This document shows positions 12,113-22,055 of a DNA stretch of 64,000 nt, piece by piece. The DNA comes from JBGOTP01 sp963717075. Its GTDB lineage: Bacteria > Acidobacteriota > Vicinamibacteria > Vicinamibacterales > CAVVIG01. The notes beneath the pieces are model-generated. The model worked only from the letters and a program-made list of their open reading frames with translations. It ran no database searches and was not told the origin of the DNA. The stretch's first letter is position 1. The number at the start of each line of letters is the position of its first letter. The DNA is taken from positions 86,348-150,347 of the forward strand of contig CAVQVI010000023.1 in NCBI GenBank assembly GCA_963717075.1, written 5' to 3'. A program made the translations under genes and the position numbers.

Positions 12113-12997
12113 TCAGTGCGCACGCGCGTCATCGAAGCGCCGACCTGATGTAGGGTCCGCATTCTTCGTCTCGTCCGGGTTATCCACCGGTGGCGTGTCG
12201 TCGGCGGGGTTGCCGCGATGGCGGAGCCGCACAATGGCCATCTCGACGAAGGCGGACGCGAGGTATGAATAGGCCATGACGACGAGGACAATGCGTGGGT
12301 GCGTAGCAATGAGCATGAGCCCCGCGGCGATGAGGAGCAGCACGGTGTAGGAGCGCCGGACCTGGAGGTCGATGGTCTTGAAGCTGCGGAACCGGATCGT
12401 GCTCACCATGAGGATCGCCGGCACCAGCACCATGGCCAAGATGGGCAATGCAGCTCGATAGTCCGTCAGGCCACTCGGATACAGGTAGACGGTCGCGGCG
12501 GGGATGCCAGCGGCCGGCGGACTCGGCATGCCCACGAAGTACCGCTTGTCTCCACCGCTCGCGCTCTGAATGTTGAACCGGGATAGACGGAGCGCGGCGG
12601 CTGCGACGAAGAAAAAACCGGCCGCCCATCCCAGACGCCCGAGCGACGAAAGGCCCCATTGGAAGGCGAGTACGGCCGGCGCCATCCCAAACGAGATCAC
12701 GTCCGCGAGAGAATCGAACTGCAGGCCAAAGTCGCTGGACGTGCCGGTCAGGCGCGCAATCCGGCCGTCCAGCATGTCGAGCACGATGGCGACGCCAATG
12801 AGCATCGCTCCTGTTTCGAACTCGCCGCGCATGGCATACACCACGCACGCATACCCACAGAACAGGTTGCCCATCGTGAACAGGCTGGGCAGAAGCGACA
12901 CTCCGCGTCGAAGCCGCGTAGGACGCCGATCGCCTGTCTGCCTGAGAAACCGAAGGCGCGCGGCTTCCTCCCGTTGCTTTCTGAGTTCGGTCTTCAC
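12113..12997 (-). CDS. pssA: CDP-diacylglycerol-serine O-phosphatidyltransferase
   Basis: This enzyme transfers a phosphatidyl group from CDP-diacylglycerol to L-serine in the inner membrane. The CDP-alcohol phosphotransferase signature is complete: DMLDGRIAR, then FGLQFDSLADVISFGMAP, matching D-x2-D-G-x2-A-R-x8-G-x3-D-x3-D. Several hydrophobic helices follow (LPILAMVLVPAILMVSTI, YTVLLLIAAGLMLIATHP). Length (294 aa) is slightly above the short Bacillus-type PssA because of an Arg-rich N-terminus and a hydrophilic tail. It sits 82 bp downstream of psd, so the two steps from CDP-DAG to phosphatidylethanolamine are encoded together. Confidence 0.93.
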   Translation of the reverse strand: MKTELRKQREEAARLRFLRQTGDRRPTRLRRGVSLLPSLFTMGNLFCGYACVVYAMRGEFETGAMLIGVAIVLDMLDGRIARLTGTSSDFGLQFDSLADVISFGMAPAVLAFQWGLSSLGRLGWAAGFFFVAAAALRLSRFNIQSASGGDKRYFVGMPSPPAAGIPAATVYLYPSGLTDYRAALPILAMVLVPAILMVSTIRFRSFKTIDLQVRRSYTVLLLIAAGLMLIATHPRIVLVVMAYSYLASAFVEMAIVRLRHRGNPADDTPPVDNPDETKNADPTSGRRFDDARAH

Positions 12998-13079
12998 CTT
13001 CGCCTCTTGCGACCGCTCATGCCGACCTCGCCTTTCCGCGTTCTCACGTCTGCCGCCTCACTGCCCTCTCACGCGTTCG

Positions 13080-13766
13080 CTACGTCTTGCATCTATCCTC
13101 ACGCTTTGCCACTCCTTCACCGTCATGACGGCAGTGTAGCACCGCGATGATCGTTTCGCCCGCTCTCATCCTGTCCCCCACCGAGACGCGGATGTCGGCG
13201 GTCGGCGGCACGAAGACGTCCATGCGCGAACCGAACTTCATGACACCGTAACGGTCGCCCGCCCGCACCATGGCGCCTGGCTCGAGCCGGCAGACGACGC
13301 GCCGGGCGAGGACGCCGACAATCTGTCGAGCGACGACCATCTGGCCCCCGTGATCGATCCAGATCTCGCTCCGCTCGTTGGCCGATGCGGCGTCCTGGTG
13401 ATACGCGGGAAGAAATCGCCCTGGCCGATAGCTGACCTGCGTCACACGGCCCGACGTAGGCACGCGGTTCACGTGCACGTCCATCGGTGAAAGAAAAATG
13501 CTGACCTGCTGCCACGCGCCGGGGGGCGCCGCATCCGGCGTCGCGAGGCCGGCGATGAGCACCCGGCCATCCGCCGGCGACAGGACCAGATCGGCTCCGG
13601 CTGTGATCTCGCGACGCGGGTCTCGGAAGAAGAGCAGAAACACGGCAGCCACGGCGAGAAACGGCCACGCCAGTACCCATGAGATCGCCCCGCCGGCGAG
13701 GGCCCCCACGCCCAGCGCACCGAAGACAAACGGCCACCCTGAAGGATCGATGGGGATGAATCTCAT
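13080..13766 (-). CDS. psd: Phosphatidylserine decarboxylase (PSD-A type)
   Basis: This enzyme decarboxylates phosphatidylserine to phosphatidylethanolamine. It is a pyruvoyl enzyme made by self-cleavage at a Gly-Ser bond; the site is in YGVMKFGSRMDVFVP. The family motifs FFRDPRR and SPADGRV are present, as is SIFLSPMDVHVNRVPTSG. Two hydrophobic segments lie before residue 50. Length (228 aa) matches the short archaeal-type/PSD-A proenzyme, not the longer E. coli form. It is followed by pssA on the same strand and preceded by the YdcH-type gene after 40 bp. Confidence 0.93.
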   Translation of the reverse strand: MRFIPIDPSGWPFVFGALGVGALAGGAISWVLAWPFLAVAAVFLLFFRDPRREITAGADLVLSPADGRVLIAGLATPDAAPPGAWQQVSIFLSPMDVHVNRVPTSGRVTQVSYRPGRFLPAYHQDAASANERSEIWIDHGGQMVVARQIVGVLARRVVCRLEPGAMVRAGDRYGVMKFGSRMDVFVPPTADIRVSVGDRMRAGETIIAVLHCRHDGEGVAKREDRCKT

Positions 13767-13806
13767 CGACGCCTATCTAATCACGACCGGACAACCGCGA
13801 CGAGGG

Positions 13807-14040
13807 TCAGTGCGATTGCTGGTGCTGGTGGCGCCGCAGGATGTCTTCCATGCGGTCCTTGATCTGCAGCTTGCGCTTTTTGAGAGTGACTTCTTCGAGT
13901 TGTTCGGGTTCTGAGAGGTAGTGCTTTTCGGTGAGTTCGTGCAGCCGGCCTTCGAGTTCGTGGTGCTTGCTGGCGAGGTCGTGAAACTCCGGGTCGCTCG
14001 CTATCAGTTTCCCTTTGAGGTCCTGCAACTGCTCATTCAT
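13807..14040 (-). CDS. YdcH family (DUF465) small coiled-coil protein
   Basis: A 77-aa charged helical protein. The spacing HHELEGRLHEL, LKKRKLQIKDRMEDILRRH matches the DUF465/YdcH family, whose members form short antiparallel coiled coils; no biochemical role is established. It ends in a His/Gln-rich tail. It sits in the minus-strand run tsaB-rimI-ydcH-psd-pssA, 111 bp after rimI and 40 bp before psd, and is probably co-transcribed with psd and pssA. Confidence 0.8.
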   Translation of the reverse strand: MNEQLQDLKGKLIASDPEFHDLASKHHELEGRLHELTEKHYLSEPEQLEEVTLKKRKLQIKDRMEDILRRHQHQQSH

Positions 14041-14151
14041 GCCGCCCCTCCCTTCTCAGTGACACGGGGTTCGAAACGATGAGTCGCGCGGCGCGTGGCT
14101 GCATAGCGCTGGTCTACACAGCCCGACCGTAACACAAGGCCTGGGGCGGGT

Positions 14152-14628
14152 TCAAGGTCGGCCATCCCCGGGACGCTCGCACCAGAGGATAAGAGCGTCC
14201 TCCACTGGGTTGCTGTAGTACTCGCGCCGCACGCCGGCAACCGAAAACCCAAATGTGCGATAGAGCTGCTGAGCCGCGATGTTCGAACGCCGGACCTCCA
14301 GCGTGGCGCGTCGGACGCCCAGGCGGAGACTGTCACCAAGCGCTCGCGCCAGAAGGGCCTTCGCTACCCCCAAGTGCCGAGAGCCCGGCGCCACGGCGAG
14401 ATTGTTGATGTGCAGTTCGTCGAGAATCCGCCACAACGAGCAAAACCCGACCGCGTGACCCCGCTCGTCTCTCGCCAGATACAGAAACGACCGCCCCTCC
14501 TGTTCGAGCTCCGACAGATACATCTCGCGCGTCCAGGGGTTGGTGAAAGACGCGGTCTCGATTGCAAGAATCTCATCGATTCCCGCAACGGTCGTCACGG
14601 GTTCGATTCCCCAGGCCACTGCCCTCAC
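14152..14628 (-). CDS. rimI: Ribosomal-protein-alanine N-acetyltransferase (GNAT)
   Basis: A GNAT-family N-acetyltransferase of 158 aa; RimI acetylates the N-terminal alanine of ribosomal protein S18. Visible family features are ETASFTNPWTREMYLSEL near the start, the acetyl-CoA-binding region NNLAVAPGSRHLGVAKALL (the glycine pattern is slightly degenerate) and LEVRRSNIAAQQLYRTFGF with the typical C-terminal YY and glutamate segment. It lies 21 bp downstream of tsaB, the usual bacterial tsaB-rimI pairing, which supports RimI over a generic GNAT. Confidence 0.88.
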   Translation of the reverse strand: MRAVAWGIEPVTTVAGIDEILAIETASFTNPWTREMYLSELEQEGRSFLYLARDERGHAVGFCSLWRILDELHINNLAVAPGSRHLGVAKALLARALGDSLRLGVRRATLEVRRSNIAAQQLYRTFGFSVAGVRREYYSNPVEDALILWCERPGDGRP

Positions 14629-14649
14629 CCCCTCGTACCCATCAAGCGA

Positions 14650-15369
14650 TCACCCCGTGATGGCGGCCCTCCGTCGCTCTCGTTCGATCTCGGCATCCGG
14701 CCGTCGCACGTAGAGCGGCTGCACCGCGGCAGGACCGATGGCCAGTCCGGCGCGCGCGCGCGCCATAGCCATCATGCCAAGGGCGCCTGCCAGCAGCGGC
14801 GCAGCGCTGACGCGCGTGAGACCGTCAAGTTGGTCTCGATAGGCGATTGCGCCGTCGCCAATCACCACCTCCGGCACGTCCTGCTCTTTCCAACGCGAGA
14901 GTATGGCGGCCGGACTCTCGACCGCGGCGGCGCCGATGGACTCCACGCGCTCCACCGCAAATGGTGGCGCGCCCGTCACACGATAGATCGCGCTGAACAC
15001 CTCATGCCGGTGGGCATCCATCCACGCCGCGACGATCGAGCCCGGCGTCAGATCCCTCGCGGCCATCTGGGCGAGCGCTTCAAGTGCAGACAGCGCGACC
15101 ATCGGTCGTTGACGCACAAACGCCAGCCCCTGCAGTGTGGCGATGCCGATGCGCAGACCGGTGAACGATCCCGGCCCCGACGCCACTGCAAACAGATCGA
15201 TCGCTGCAAGACTGACGTCGGCATCCCGCAGCAGCGCTACCAGATCGCCTGGCAGCCGCTCCGCATGCGAGCTCGCTCCGTCGCCCTCTCGTTCGGCGAC
15301 GATGTGATCGTCGTCCACGAGCGCGACGCTCCCGGCGCGAGTTGTCGTGTCCAAAGCCAGCACACGCAT
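14650..15369 (-). CDS. tsaB: tRNA threonylcarbamoyladenosine biosynthesis protein TsaB
   Basis: TsaB is the non-catalytic ASKHA-fold partner of TsaD in making t6A37 of ANN-decoding tRNAs. The sequence begins MRVLALDTTTRAGSVALV and has the family core VASGPGSFTGLRIGIATLQG, then a conserved DAHRHEVFSAIY. Length is 239 aa, normal for TsaB. It is the first gene of the minus-strand cluster leading to rimI, psd and pssA and diverges from mutS across a 141-bp gap that should hold both promoters. Confidence 0.92.
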   Translation of the reverse strand: MRVLALDTTTRAGSVALVDDDHIVAEREGDGASSHAERLPGDLVALLRDADVSLAAIDLFAVASGPGSFTGLRIGIATLQGLAFVRQRPMVALSALEALAQMAARDLTPGSIVAAWMDAHRHEVFSAIYRVTGAPPFAVERVESIGAAAVESPAAILSRWKEQDVPEVVIGDGAIAYRDQLDGLTRVSAAPLLAGALGMMAMARARAGLAIGPAAVQPLYVRRPDAEIERERRRAAITG

Positions 15370-15510
15370 GCGATAAACTGTAGGTACAGTCTACAGTGCC
15401 TGGCGCTCGCTTCTCGGCTGTCCGCGCTGAGTGCCCGAGGGCTCCTGGATTTCGACCGCCGACAAACGGCCCGGATTGCTGAGAGCTGACCGCTGAACGA
15501 GTACACCATT

Positions 15511-18154
15511 ATGTCCACGTCGGCCACGCCGGCGATGCGTCAGTACCTCGACGCGAAGCAGCAGCAGCGCGACGCCATTCTCTTCTTTCGAATGGGCGAC
15601 TTCTACGAGATGTTTTACGAGGACGCGCTCGTGGCTTCGCGGGCGCTCGAGCTGACACTCACCTCGCGCTCGAAAGACCAGAATGGCGGCGGGATTCCGA
15701 TGTGCGGCATTCCATTTCACGCGGCCGACACCTACATCGCCCGACTGGTCAAGAAGGGCTTTCGCGTCGCTATCTGCGAGCAAGTGGAAGATCCTCGCAA
15801 AGCCAAGGGCCTCGTGAGGCGGGAGGTCGTGCGCGTCGTCTCGCCGGGGACGCTGACCGATGCCGGATACCTTGACGCGCGCGAGCCGGCGTTCCTCATG
15901 GCGGTGGCGACCCACGGCCAGACAATCGGCGTTGCGCTGCTGGATCTTTCGACCGGCGAGTTCACGACCGCCGAGTACTCGGGCGCTGAAGGGCTTCAGG
16001 CACTCGGCGACGAGCTGGCCGTGCTCAAGCCGCGCGAGGTCGTGGTGCCGGCGGCGCCAGACACAGCGGAGCCTCTTCCCTACCGCCGGATGCTCGACGC
16101 CGCCGGCATCGCGGTGACGCCCGTGGACGCCTGGGCATTTGACAGCGACACGGCTCGACGCACATTGCTGGAGCAGCTGCGGACGGGCGGGCTCGAAGGG
16201 TTCGGACTCGATCGGCGGCCGGCAGCCGTCTCGGCGGCAGGTGCGCTCATTCACTACCTCCGGACCACGCAGAAGGTCGATCTTGCTCATGTACGGGGAG
16301 TGAGCTTCCGGCAGCGCGCCGAGGCGTTGCTGATCGATCAGACGACGCTCAAACACCTGGAAATCCTGGAAGGCTCGGAGGGCGGTCGGCCCGGCTCGCT
16401 GCTCGACGAGCTCGATCGGACGATGACGTCGATGGGGAGCCGGCTGCTTCGGACGTGGCTGCTGCGTCCGCTGCTGTCGCTCGACGCCATCCGCGAACGA
16501 CTCGATGCCGTCGAAGAGTTGGCGTTTCGAACAACGGATCGCGGCAGGTTCCGCGACGCCGTCAAAGCCGTGCAGGACGTGGAGCGGCTCGTGGCGCGAG
16601 CGGCACTCGGCACCGCCGGGCCACGCGATCTCGTCGGTTTGAAACAGTCGCTCGCTGCCGTTCCGCGCATTCGGACGCTGCTGGTCGACCTGCAGGCGCC
16701 GCTCCTCCGCGTCCTGACCGCGCAGCTCGACGACCTTGCGGACGTCCGCGGGCAGATTGAAGCCACGATCATCGACGACCCGCCGGCGCTCGTCCGCGAG
16801 GGTGGTTTCACACGGGACGGTATCGACCCTGAGCTGGATGACCTCAAGACCATCAGCCGGTCCGGCAAGCAGATCATCGCCGACATGGAGGAACGTGAGC
16901 GCGCCCGGACGGGCATCGCGTCGCTCAAGGTCCGCTACAACCGGGTGTTCGGCTATTACATCGAGATCACCAAATCCAACCTGCATGCCGTTCCGCCGGA
17001 CTACCACCGGAAGCAGACGATCGCGGGCGGTGAGCGCTTCATCACGCCGGCGCTCAAGGAGTACGAAGAAAAGGTTCTCGGGGCCGACGAACGCATTGTC
17101 GAACGGGAACTCGAGTTGTACGGCGCGCTGCGCCTGGCCGTGGCCGCGGAAGCGCCGCGCATTCAGTCGCTGGCGCGGGCTGTGGCCACGCTCGACGTGC
17201 TGGCGGCGCTCGCTGAGGGCGCCGCCGTCAATAACTACATCAAACCGCACGTGCATGATGGCGACGAGCTGTCAGTGCTCGATGCGCGTCACCCGGTGGT
17301 CGAACGCCGAACGGCAGCCGCGGGCGAACCCTTCGTGCCCAACGACATCACGCTCGATGGCACTACCGCTCAGCTCATGGTGCTGACGGGGCCCAACATG
17401 GGCGGCAAGTCCACCTACCTGCGCCAGACGGCGCTGCTCTCGGTCATGGCTCAGGCGGGCTCGTTCGTGCCGGCACGCGAAGCGAAGATGCCGCTGGTCG
17501 ATCGCATCTTTGCGCGCGTCGGCGCCTCGGACAACATCGCGCGGGGACACTCGACGTTCATGGTCGAAATGCAGGAGACGGCGAACATTCTGCACACGTG
17601 CGACGTCGCGCAGTCTGGTCGTCCTCGACGAGATCGGCCGCGGAACGGCGACATTCGATGGCCTGAGCATCGCGTGGGCGGTCGCCGAGTATCTGGCGAC
17701 GCATCCGCGCGTCCGGCCGAAGACGCTGTTTGCCACGCACTATCACGAGCTCACCGACCTGGCGGACGCCACACCTGGCGTTGTCAACTTCCATGTCGCG
17801 GCGCGCGAGTGGAAAGACGATATCGTCTTCCTGCGGAAGATCATCCCGGGCCGGTCGGACCGAAGCTACGGCATTCAGGTCGCGCGTCTCGCCGGCCTGC
17901 CAATGCCGGTCATCGAACGCGCCCGCGAGATTCTCGCAGCGCTCGAGCGCGACGAGCTGACCCGCGGAGGCCGGCCGACGGCGAGCGGTACGCCGAACGA
18001 CCCGCAACGCCAGCTTGGCCTGTTTCAGCCGGCGCCAGCGGTCGACACGGATATGCGCCTCAGATCCCGGCTTGCCATGCTTGACCTCGATCGCATGACA
18101 CCGATCGAGGCGCTGACGCTCCTCGCCGAGCTGAAGCGAGAGACTGAGACGTGA
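15511..18154 (+). CDS. mutS: DNA mismatch repair protein MutS (frameshifted)
   Basis: MutS recognises mismatches and drives repair through its ABC-type ATPase. The mismatch-binding domain carries the Phe-X-Glu motif in FFRMGDFYEMFYEDA. The clamp and core domains follow. The Walker A is TGPNMGGKSTYLRQ near 17389-17430 and the Walker B is LVVLDEIGRGTATFDG near 17625. A single extra T at 17599, in CACACGTGCGAC, shifts the frame; removing it reads NILHTATSRSLVVLDEIG, exactly as expected. Corrected length is about 880 aa. The C-terminus ends MTPIEALTLLAELKRE, as in many MutS proteins. Confidence 0.95.
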
Positions 18155-18380
18155 CGCCGTCGACGCCCGACCTGAAGGTCGGGCCTACGAAGAAGACGTC
18201 GCCGAGACGACCGTGTCCAAGCGGTCGGTAGCGCCCGACCTGAAGGTCGGGCCTACGAGGAAGGCGTCAGCCTTTGGGGCGGGCCTACGAAGAAGACGTC
18301 GCCGAACGACCGTGTCCAAGCGGTCGTAGGCCCGACCTTCAGGTCGGGCGACAGAGGTGTCAGCCTTTGGCGCGGGCCTG
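18155..18380. repeat. Palindromic (REP-like) repeat cluster
   Basis: Three copies of the 20-bp near-palindrome GCCCGACCTGAAGGTCGGGC or its complement lie at 18165-18184, 18233-18252 and 18330-18349, most followed or preceded by CTACG/CGTAG. Between them a segment containing AGAAGACGTCGCCG and CCGTGTCCAAGCGGTCG occurs twice (about 18190-18230 and 18289-18328), so the cluster contains a tandem duplication of about 98 bp. The same element is found at 51371-51390. Each palindrome can fold as a strong hairpin; placed right after mutS, it may also end or stabilise the mutS transcript. Confidence 0.8.
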
Positions 18381-18385
18381 CGAAC

Positions 18386-19911
18386 GTGATGGTCCTGTTC
18401 TTCATCATGGGAACGGTCGGATGTCTGGACCGGCCGACGTCGAACCCCAACGTCATCGTGGTCAGCGTGACGAGCGGCCCCAACAACCTGGATCCGCGAG
18501 TTGGTACCGACGATACCTCGCAGAAGATCCACCAGTTGATCTTCGATGAGCTCATGGAGCTCGACGACCACCTCCGCATCAAGCCTCGACTCGCCGAGCG
18601 GTTGGACCATCCCGATCCCTTGACGTACGTGACGACACTGCGCCGGGGCGTGCGTTTTCACGACGGCCACGAGCTCACCTCCGCGGACGTGGTCTACACG
18701 TTCCGCTGCTTTCTCGATCCGGCGTTCATCTCGTCCCGGAAAGGCGCGTTCAAGAGCCTGGCGTCGGTAGACGCCCGCGATCGCTACACGGTCGTCTTCA
18801 CGCTCAGGGAGCCGTTTTCCTCGTTTCCCAGCAGTCTGGTGCTCCCTGTCGTCCCTGACGCTGCGGGGCCGTCGTTGCGCGATCATCCTGTCGGGACCGG
18901 ACCGTACATGTTCGTGCGTTATGCGGTAGACGATCGCCTCGAGCTCGACGCCTTTCGCGGCTACTACGGCGGGCGTCCGCGCAATGACGGCCTGGTCGTG
19001 AGGGTCATCCCCGACGAGGTCATGCGGGGACTGGAGCTGCAGAAAGGCACGATCGATCTGGTCGTGAACGATATCGGGCCGGACGTTGTGCATCAGCTGC
19101 AGCAGCACGATCGCCTGTCGGTCACGACGAGTCCCGGAATCGATTACCAGTATGTCGGGTTGAACTTGCGCGATCCCGTGCTGAGTCAACCTCGGCGTAC
19201 GGCAGGCGCTCGCGTATGCCATCGATCGCGATGCCATCGTCGACATATCTGCGTCGCGGCCTGGCGGCGCCGGCCGTCGGCCTGCTGCCGCCCGTATCGT
19301 GGGCGTTCTCCCCGGACGTCATGACGTTTGGCTACGATCCGGCCCGCGCCCGGGCGCTGCTCGACGAGGCCGGATACCAGGACCCGGATGGCGACGGCCC
19401 GCAGCCGCGATTCGGATTGACGCTGAAGACCTCGAACATCGAGTTCAATCGCCTGCAGTCGGCGGTGATTCAGGAGAACCTGAGGCAGGTGGGCGTGGCG
19501 CTCGACATCCGCATGTACGAGTTCGCGACGTTGTACGAGGACGTGGTGAAGGGGAACTTCCAGATGTTCGTGCTGCAGTGGGTAGGTGGCGCGTTGGTCG
19601 ATCCGGACATCCTGCGGCTCGTCTTTCACTCGGGCCAGGCACCTCCGGTCGGCTTCAACCGCGGTTTCTTCCATGATGCGCGTGTGGACGCACTTCTCGA
19701 GGAGGCCTCCCGCATGGAGGACGACAAGCGCCGGCGGGATCTGTACGTGGCGGTGCAACAGCGCCTCGCCGAACAGGTGCCCTATATCAGTCTCTGGAAC
19801 AAGATCAACTATGCCGTTGCGCAGCGTTCGCTCCGAGGCGTGCATCTCTCCCCCACAGCCGACTTTCTCTTCCTCCCTGGCGTCGAGCGCGTTCCAGCGG
19901 CCGCGAACTAG
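18386..19911 (+). CDS. ABC transporter substrate-binding lipoprotein, family 5 (DppA/OppA-like, frameshifted)
   Basis: A solute-binding protein of the peptide/nickel/oligopeptide family. It starts with a short signal and lipobox (FFIMGTVGC). The family signature region reads PLTYVTTLRRGVRFHDGHEL followed by SADVVYTFRCFLDP. The C-terminal lobe has YDPARARALLDEAGY and ENLRQVGVALDIRMYEF. Three reading frames are used in succession: breaks near 19188 and 19240 bracket the short middle piece LGVRQALAYAIDRDAIV, which is typical of the family. No permease or ATPase genes are adjacent, so its transporter is unknown. The start is GTG 18386 or ATG 18389, directly downstream of the palindromic repeats. 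Confidence 0.85.
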
Positions 19912-19943
19912 CGCCGCGCGCTTTTGTGCTCTAATTGTCGCGA

Positions 19944-21032
19944 ATGAAGAAGAAGACGTCTCGCTTCCTGCAGACACCGATTGAGCCGTTCTTGGTCGAC
20001 GGTGGCCTCAGTGCAGATGCCCTGCTCTCGCGCATGGAACGAATCTCGTTCCAGGGCCGCAACCTTGCGACCGCCACCGTGTGTGGCACAAGATGCTAGA
20101 AGACGATGTGACGATCTTCCTTGGGATGGCGGGGGCCCTGAGCGCCGGCGGCCTGCGTTTGATCGTCGCCCACCTCATCACCCACCGGTACGTCGACTGT
20201 CTCGTCTCCACCGGCGCCAATCTGTACCACGACCTGCACGAAACCCGCGGCCGGCATCATTACGTTGGCTCGCCGCACGCCGACGATGCGGCACTGGCCG
20301 ACGAGCGCGTCGACCGCGTGTACGACACGTACGCCAGCGAGGACGAGTTCATTGACAACGACATCTGGATTGCGGACTTCGCAGCGACGCTCGAACTCCG
20401 GCCCTACACGACGCGGGAGTTTCTCTACCGGCTGGGCGGCCACCTCTGGCGCACCACCGGACGCGACGGCATTCTCACGGCTGCCTATCGCGCCAACGTG
20501 CCGATCTTCTGTCCGGCCATCGCCGACTCGTCGATCGGCATGGGGTTGTCGCAGGCCCGTCAGAAGATCGCCGGAGCCGGCTTCATCGACATCATCGGTG
20601 ACATCGTCGAGTCGGCGAACATGGTGATTCGGCGGCCTCGCACGGCGTCGGTTGTCCTTGGCGGAGGAACGCCCAAGAATTTCATCAATCAGGCGACGGT
20701 GCAGGCGGAGTTCTACAGTCCGGAGGTTGTGGGTCATCGCTACGCGCTCCAAATCGTGACGGACGTGCCTCACTTCGGTGGCGCATCGGGATCGAGCCTC
20801 GAGGAGGCTCAGAGCTGGGGCAAGCTGGCGACCGACTCGCGCTCGCGTGTCGGTTCAGGCCGACGCGACGATCGCGCTGCCGATCCTGGCAAGCGCGCTG
20901 GCCGCGACGGCTCCACCCGTGCTGGCCCGGCGCCAGGCCCCGGTCTTCACCTTGGCGTCCCGCGTCATGACGATCGACGGCCACGCGGTTCCCTCCCATC
21001 GGTTCGAGGAAGTGAATGAATCTCCCGTTTGA
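19944..21032 (+). CDS. Deoxyhypusine synthase-like protein (frameshifted)
   Basis: A member of the deoxyhypusine synthase fold family, which moves an aminobutyl group from spermidine by an NAD-dependent mechanism. Family features: LGMAGALSAGGLRLIVAHLI, LVSTGANLYHDLHE, CPAIADSSIGMGL, GGGTPKNFINQA and, near the end, SSLEEAQSWGKL, where the lysine aligns with the enzyme's catalytic imine-forming lysine. Breaks near 20081 and 20830 interrupt it; corrected length is about 362 aa. Bacteria lack eIF5A, and bacterial relatives are thought to act in polyamine synthesis (homospermidine synthase-type). It overlaps the agmatinase gene by 17 bp, which supports a polyamine role. Confidence 0.85.
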
Positions 21033-22055
21033 GTACGACCGCGTCGCTGTCGGCGAGTTTGGCGGCACCACACCCACCACGACGGACTTCGAGAAGGCAC
21101 GCGTGGTGATTCTGCCGATCCCGCTCGACCGCACGACCTCGTACGTGGCCGGCACGCGCAATGCCCCGCACGACATCCTGGTGGCCTCGTCGCACATGGA
21201 ACTCTGGGACGAGGAAACCGAAACCGACGTGCACAGCATCGGCATCTTCACGCTGCCGGAGATGGAGTTTCCGTACGCCTCAATGGAGCAGGTGATCGCG
21301 GAAATCCGGCGGGTTGCCGTCGGAGTTGGTCACCCGCGGAAAGTTTCCCTTCGTGCTCGGCGGCGAGCACTCCATCACCGCCCCCGTCGTGTCGGCGCTC
21401 GCGGCGAAGCACCCGGGCCTCTCCGTGCTCCAGATCGACGCGCACGCCGATTTGCGGGAGTCCTTCATGGGGACGCCCTACAACCACGCGTGCGCCATGC
21501 GCCGCGTGCTGGAGTACGCCAGGACGACGCAGGTGGGGATTCGCAGCCTGTCGCCGGAGGAAGCGGCGGACATTCCGGCGTTGCCGACGAACGATCTTCT
21601 ACGACTTCAAGATGCGGCAGGATCCGAACTGGATCGACCGCGTCGTGGATTCGCTCGGCGAGACGGTCTACATCACGATCGATTGCGACGGTCTGGATCC
21701 CGCGATCATGCCGGCGGTCGGCACGCCGGAGCCTGGCGGGCTCTCGTGGTATGAAACGCTGGCGCTGCTCCGGCGCGTCGTCGAATCGCGCCGTGTCGTC
21801 GGATGCGACCTCGTGGAGCTCTGCCCCATGCCCGGCAACGTCGCACCGACGTTTCTGTGCGCCAAGCTCGTCTACAAGATCCTGTCGTACCGATTCGCCG
21901 GGGAGCGTCCGGGCCGCTACGTCCGTTTGAGGGTTTCGAGCTCGCGTCTCGCTTCGTCGCTGAACGGGGACCCTGGAAATTCCGCGATGAGGCGATTGAA
22001 GGTCTGCTCGGCCTCGGTCCGCTTCCCCGCATCGCGATACGTTCGCGCCAGCTGA
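21016..22055 (+). CDS. speB: Agmatinase / ureohydrolase (frameshifted)
   Basis: A ureohydrolase that probably hydrolyses agmatine to putrescine and urea. The dinuclear manganese ligands are present: GGEHSITAPV, LQIDAHADLR and ITIDCDGLDPAIMP, followed by TPEPGGLSWYE. Breaks occur near 21320 and 21595. The last frame stays open to 22055, but after LCAKLVYKILSYRFAGE the sequence only mirrors the convergent TPR gene. The true stop is probably near 21930 in another frame. Translation is likely coupled to the preceding deoxyhypusine synthase-like gene through a 17-bp overlap. Confidence 0.87.

Noticed and set aside
14374..15489. 371-codon plus-strand frame opposite rimI and tsaB
   Set aside because: It spans two well-supported genes on the other strand and shows no conserved motif.
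15391..17256. 621-codon minus-strand frame opposite mutS
   Set aside because: It mirrors the mutS coding strand and its composition (Arg/His/Val/Glu rich) is typical of an antisense shadow.
18155..18380. Possible CRISPR array
   Set aside because: The repeats are only three, unevenly spaced, palindromic over their full length and also found elsewhere; spacers are not unique and no cas gene is present.
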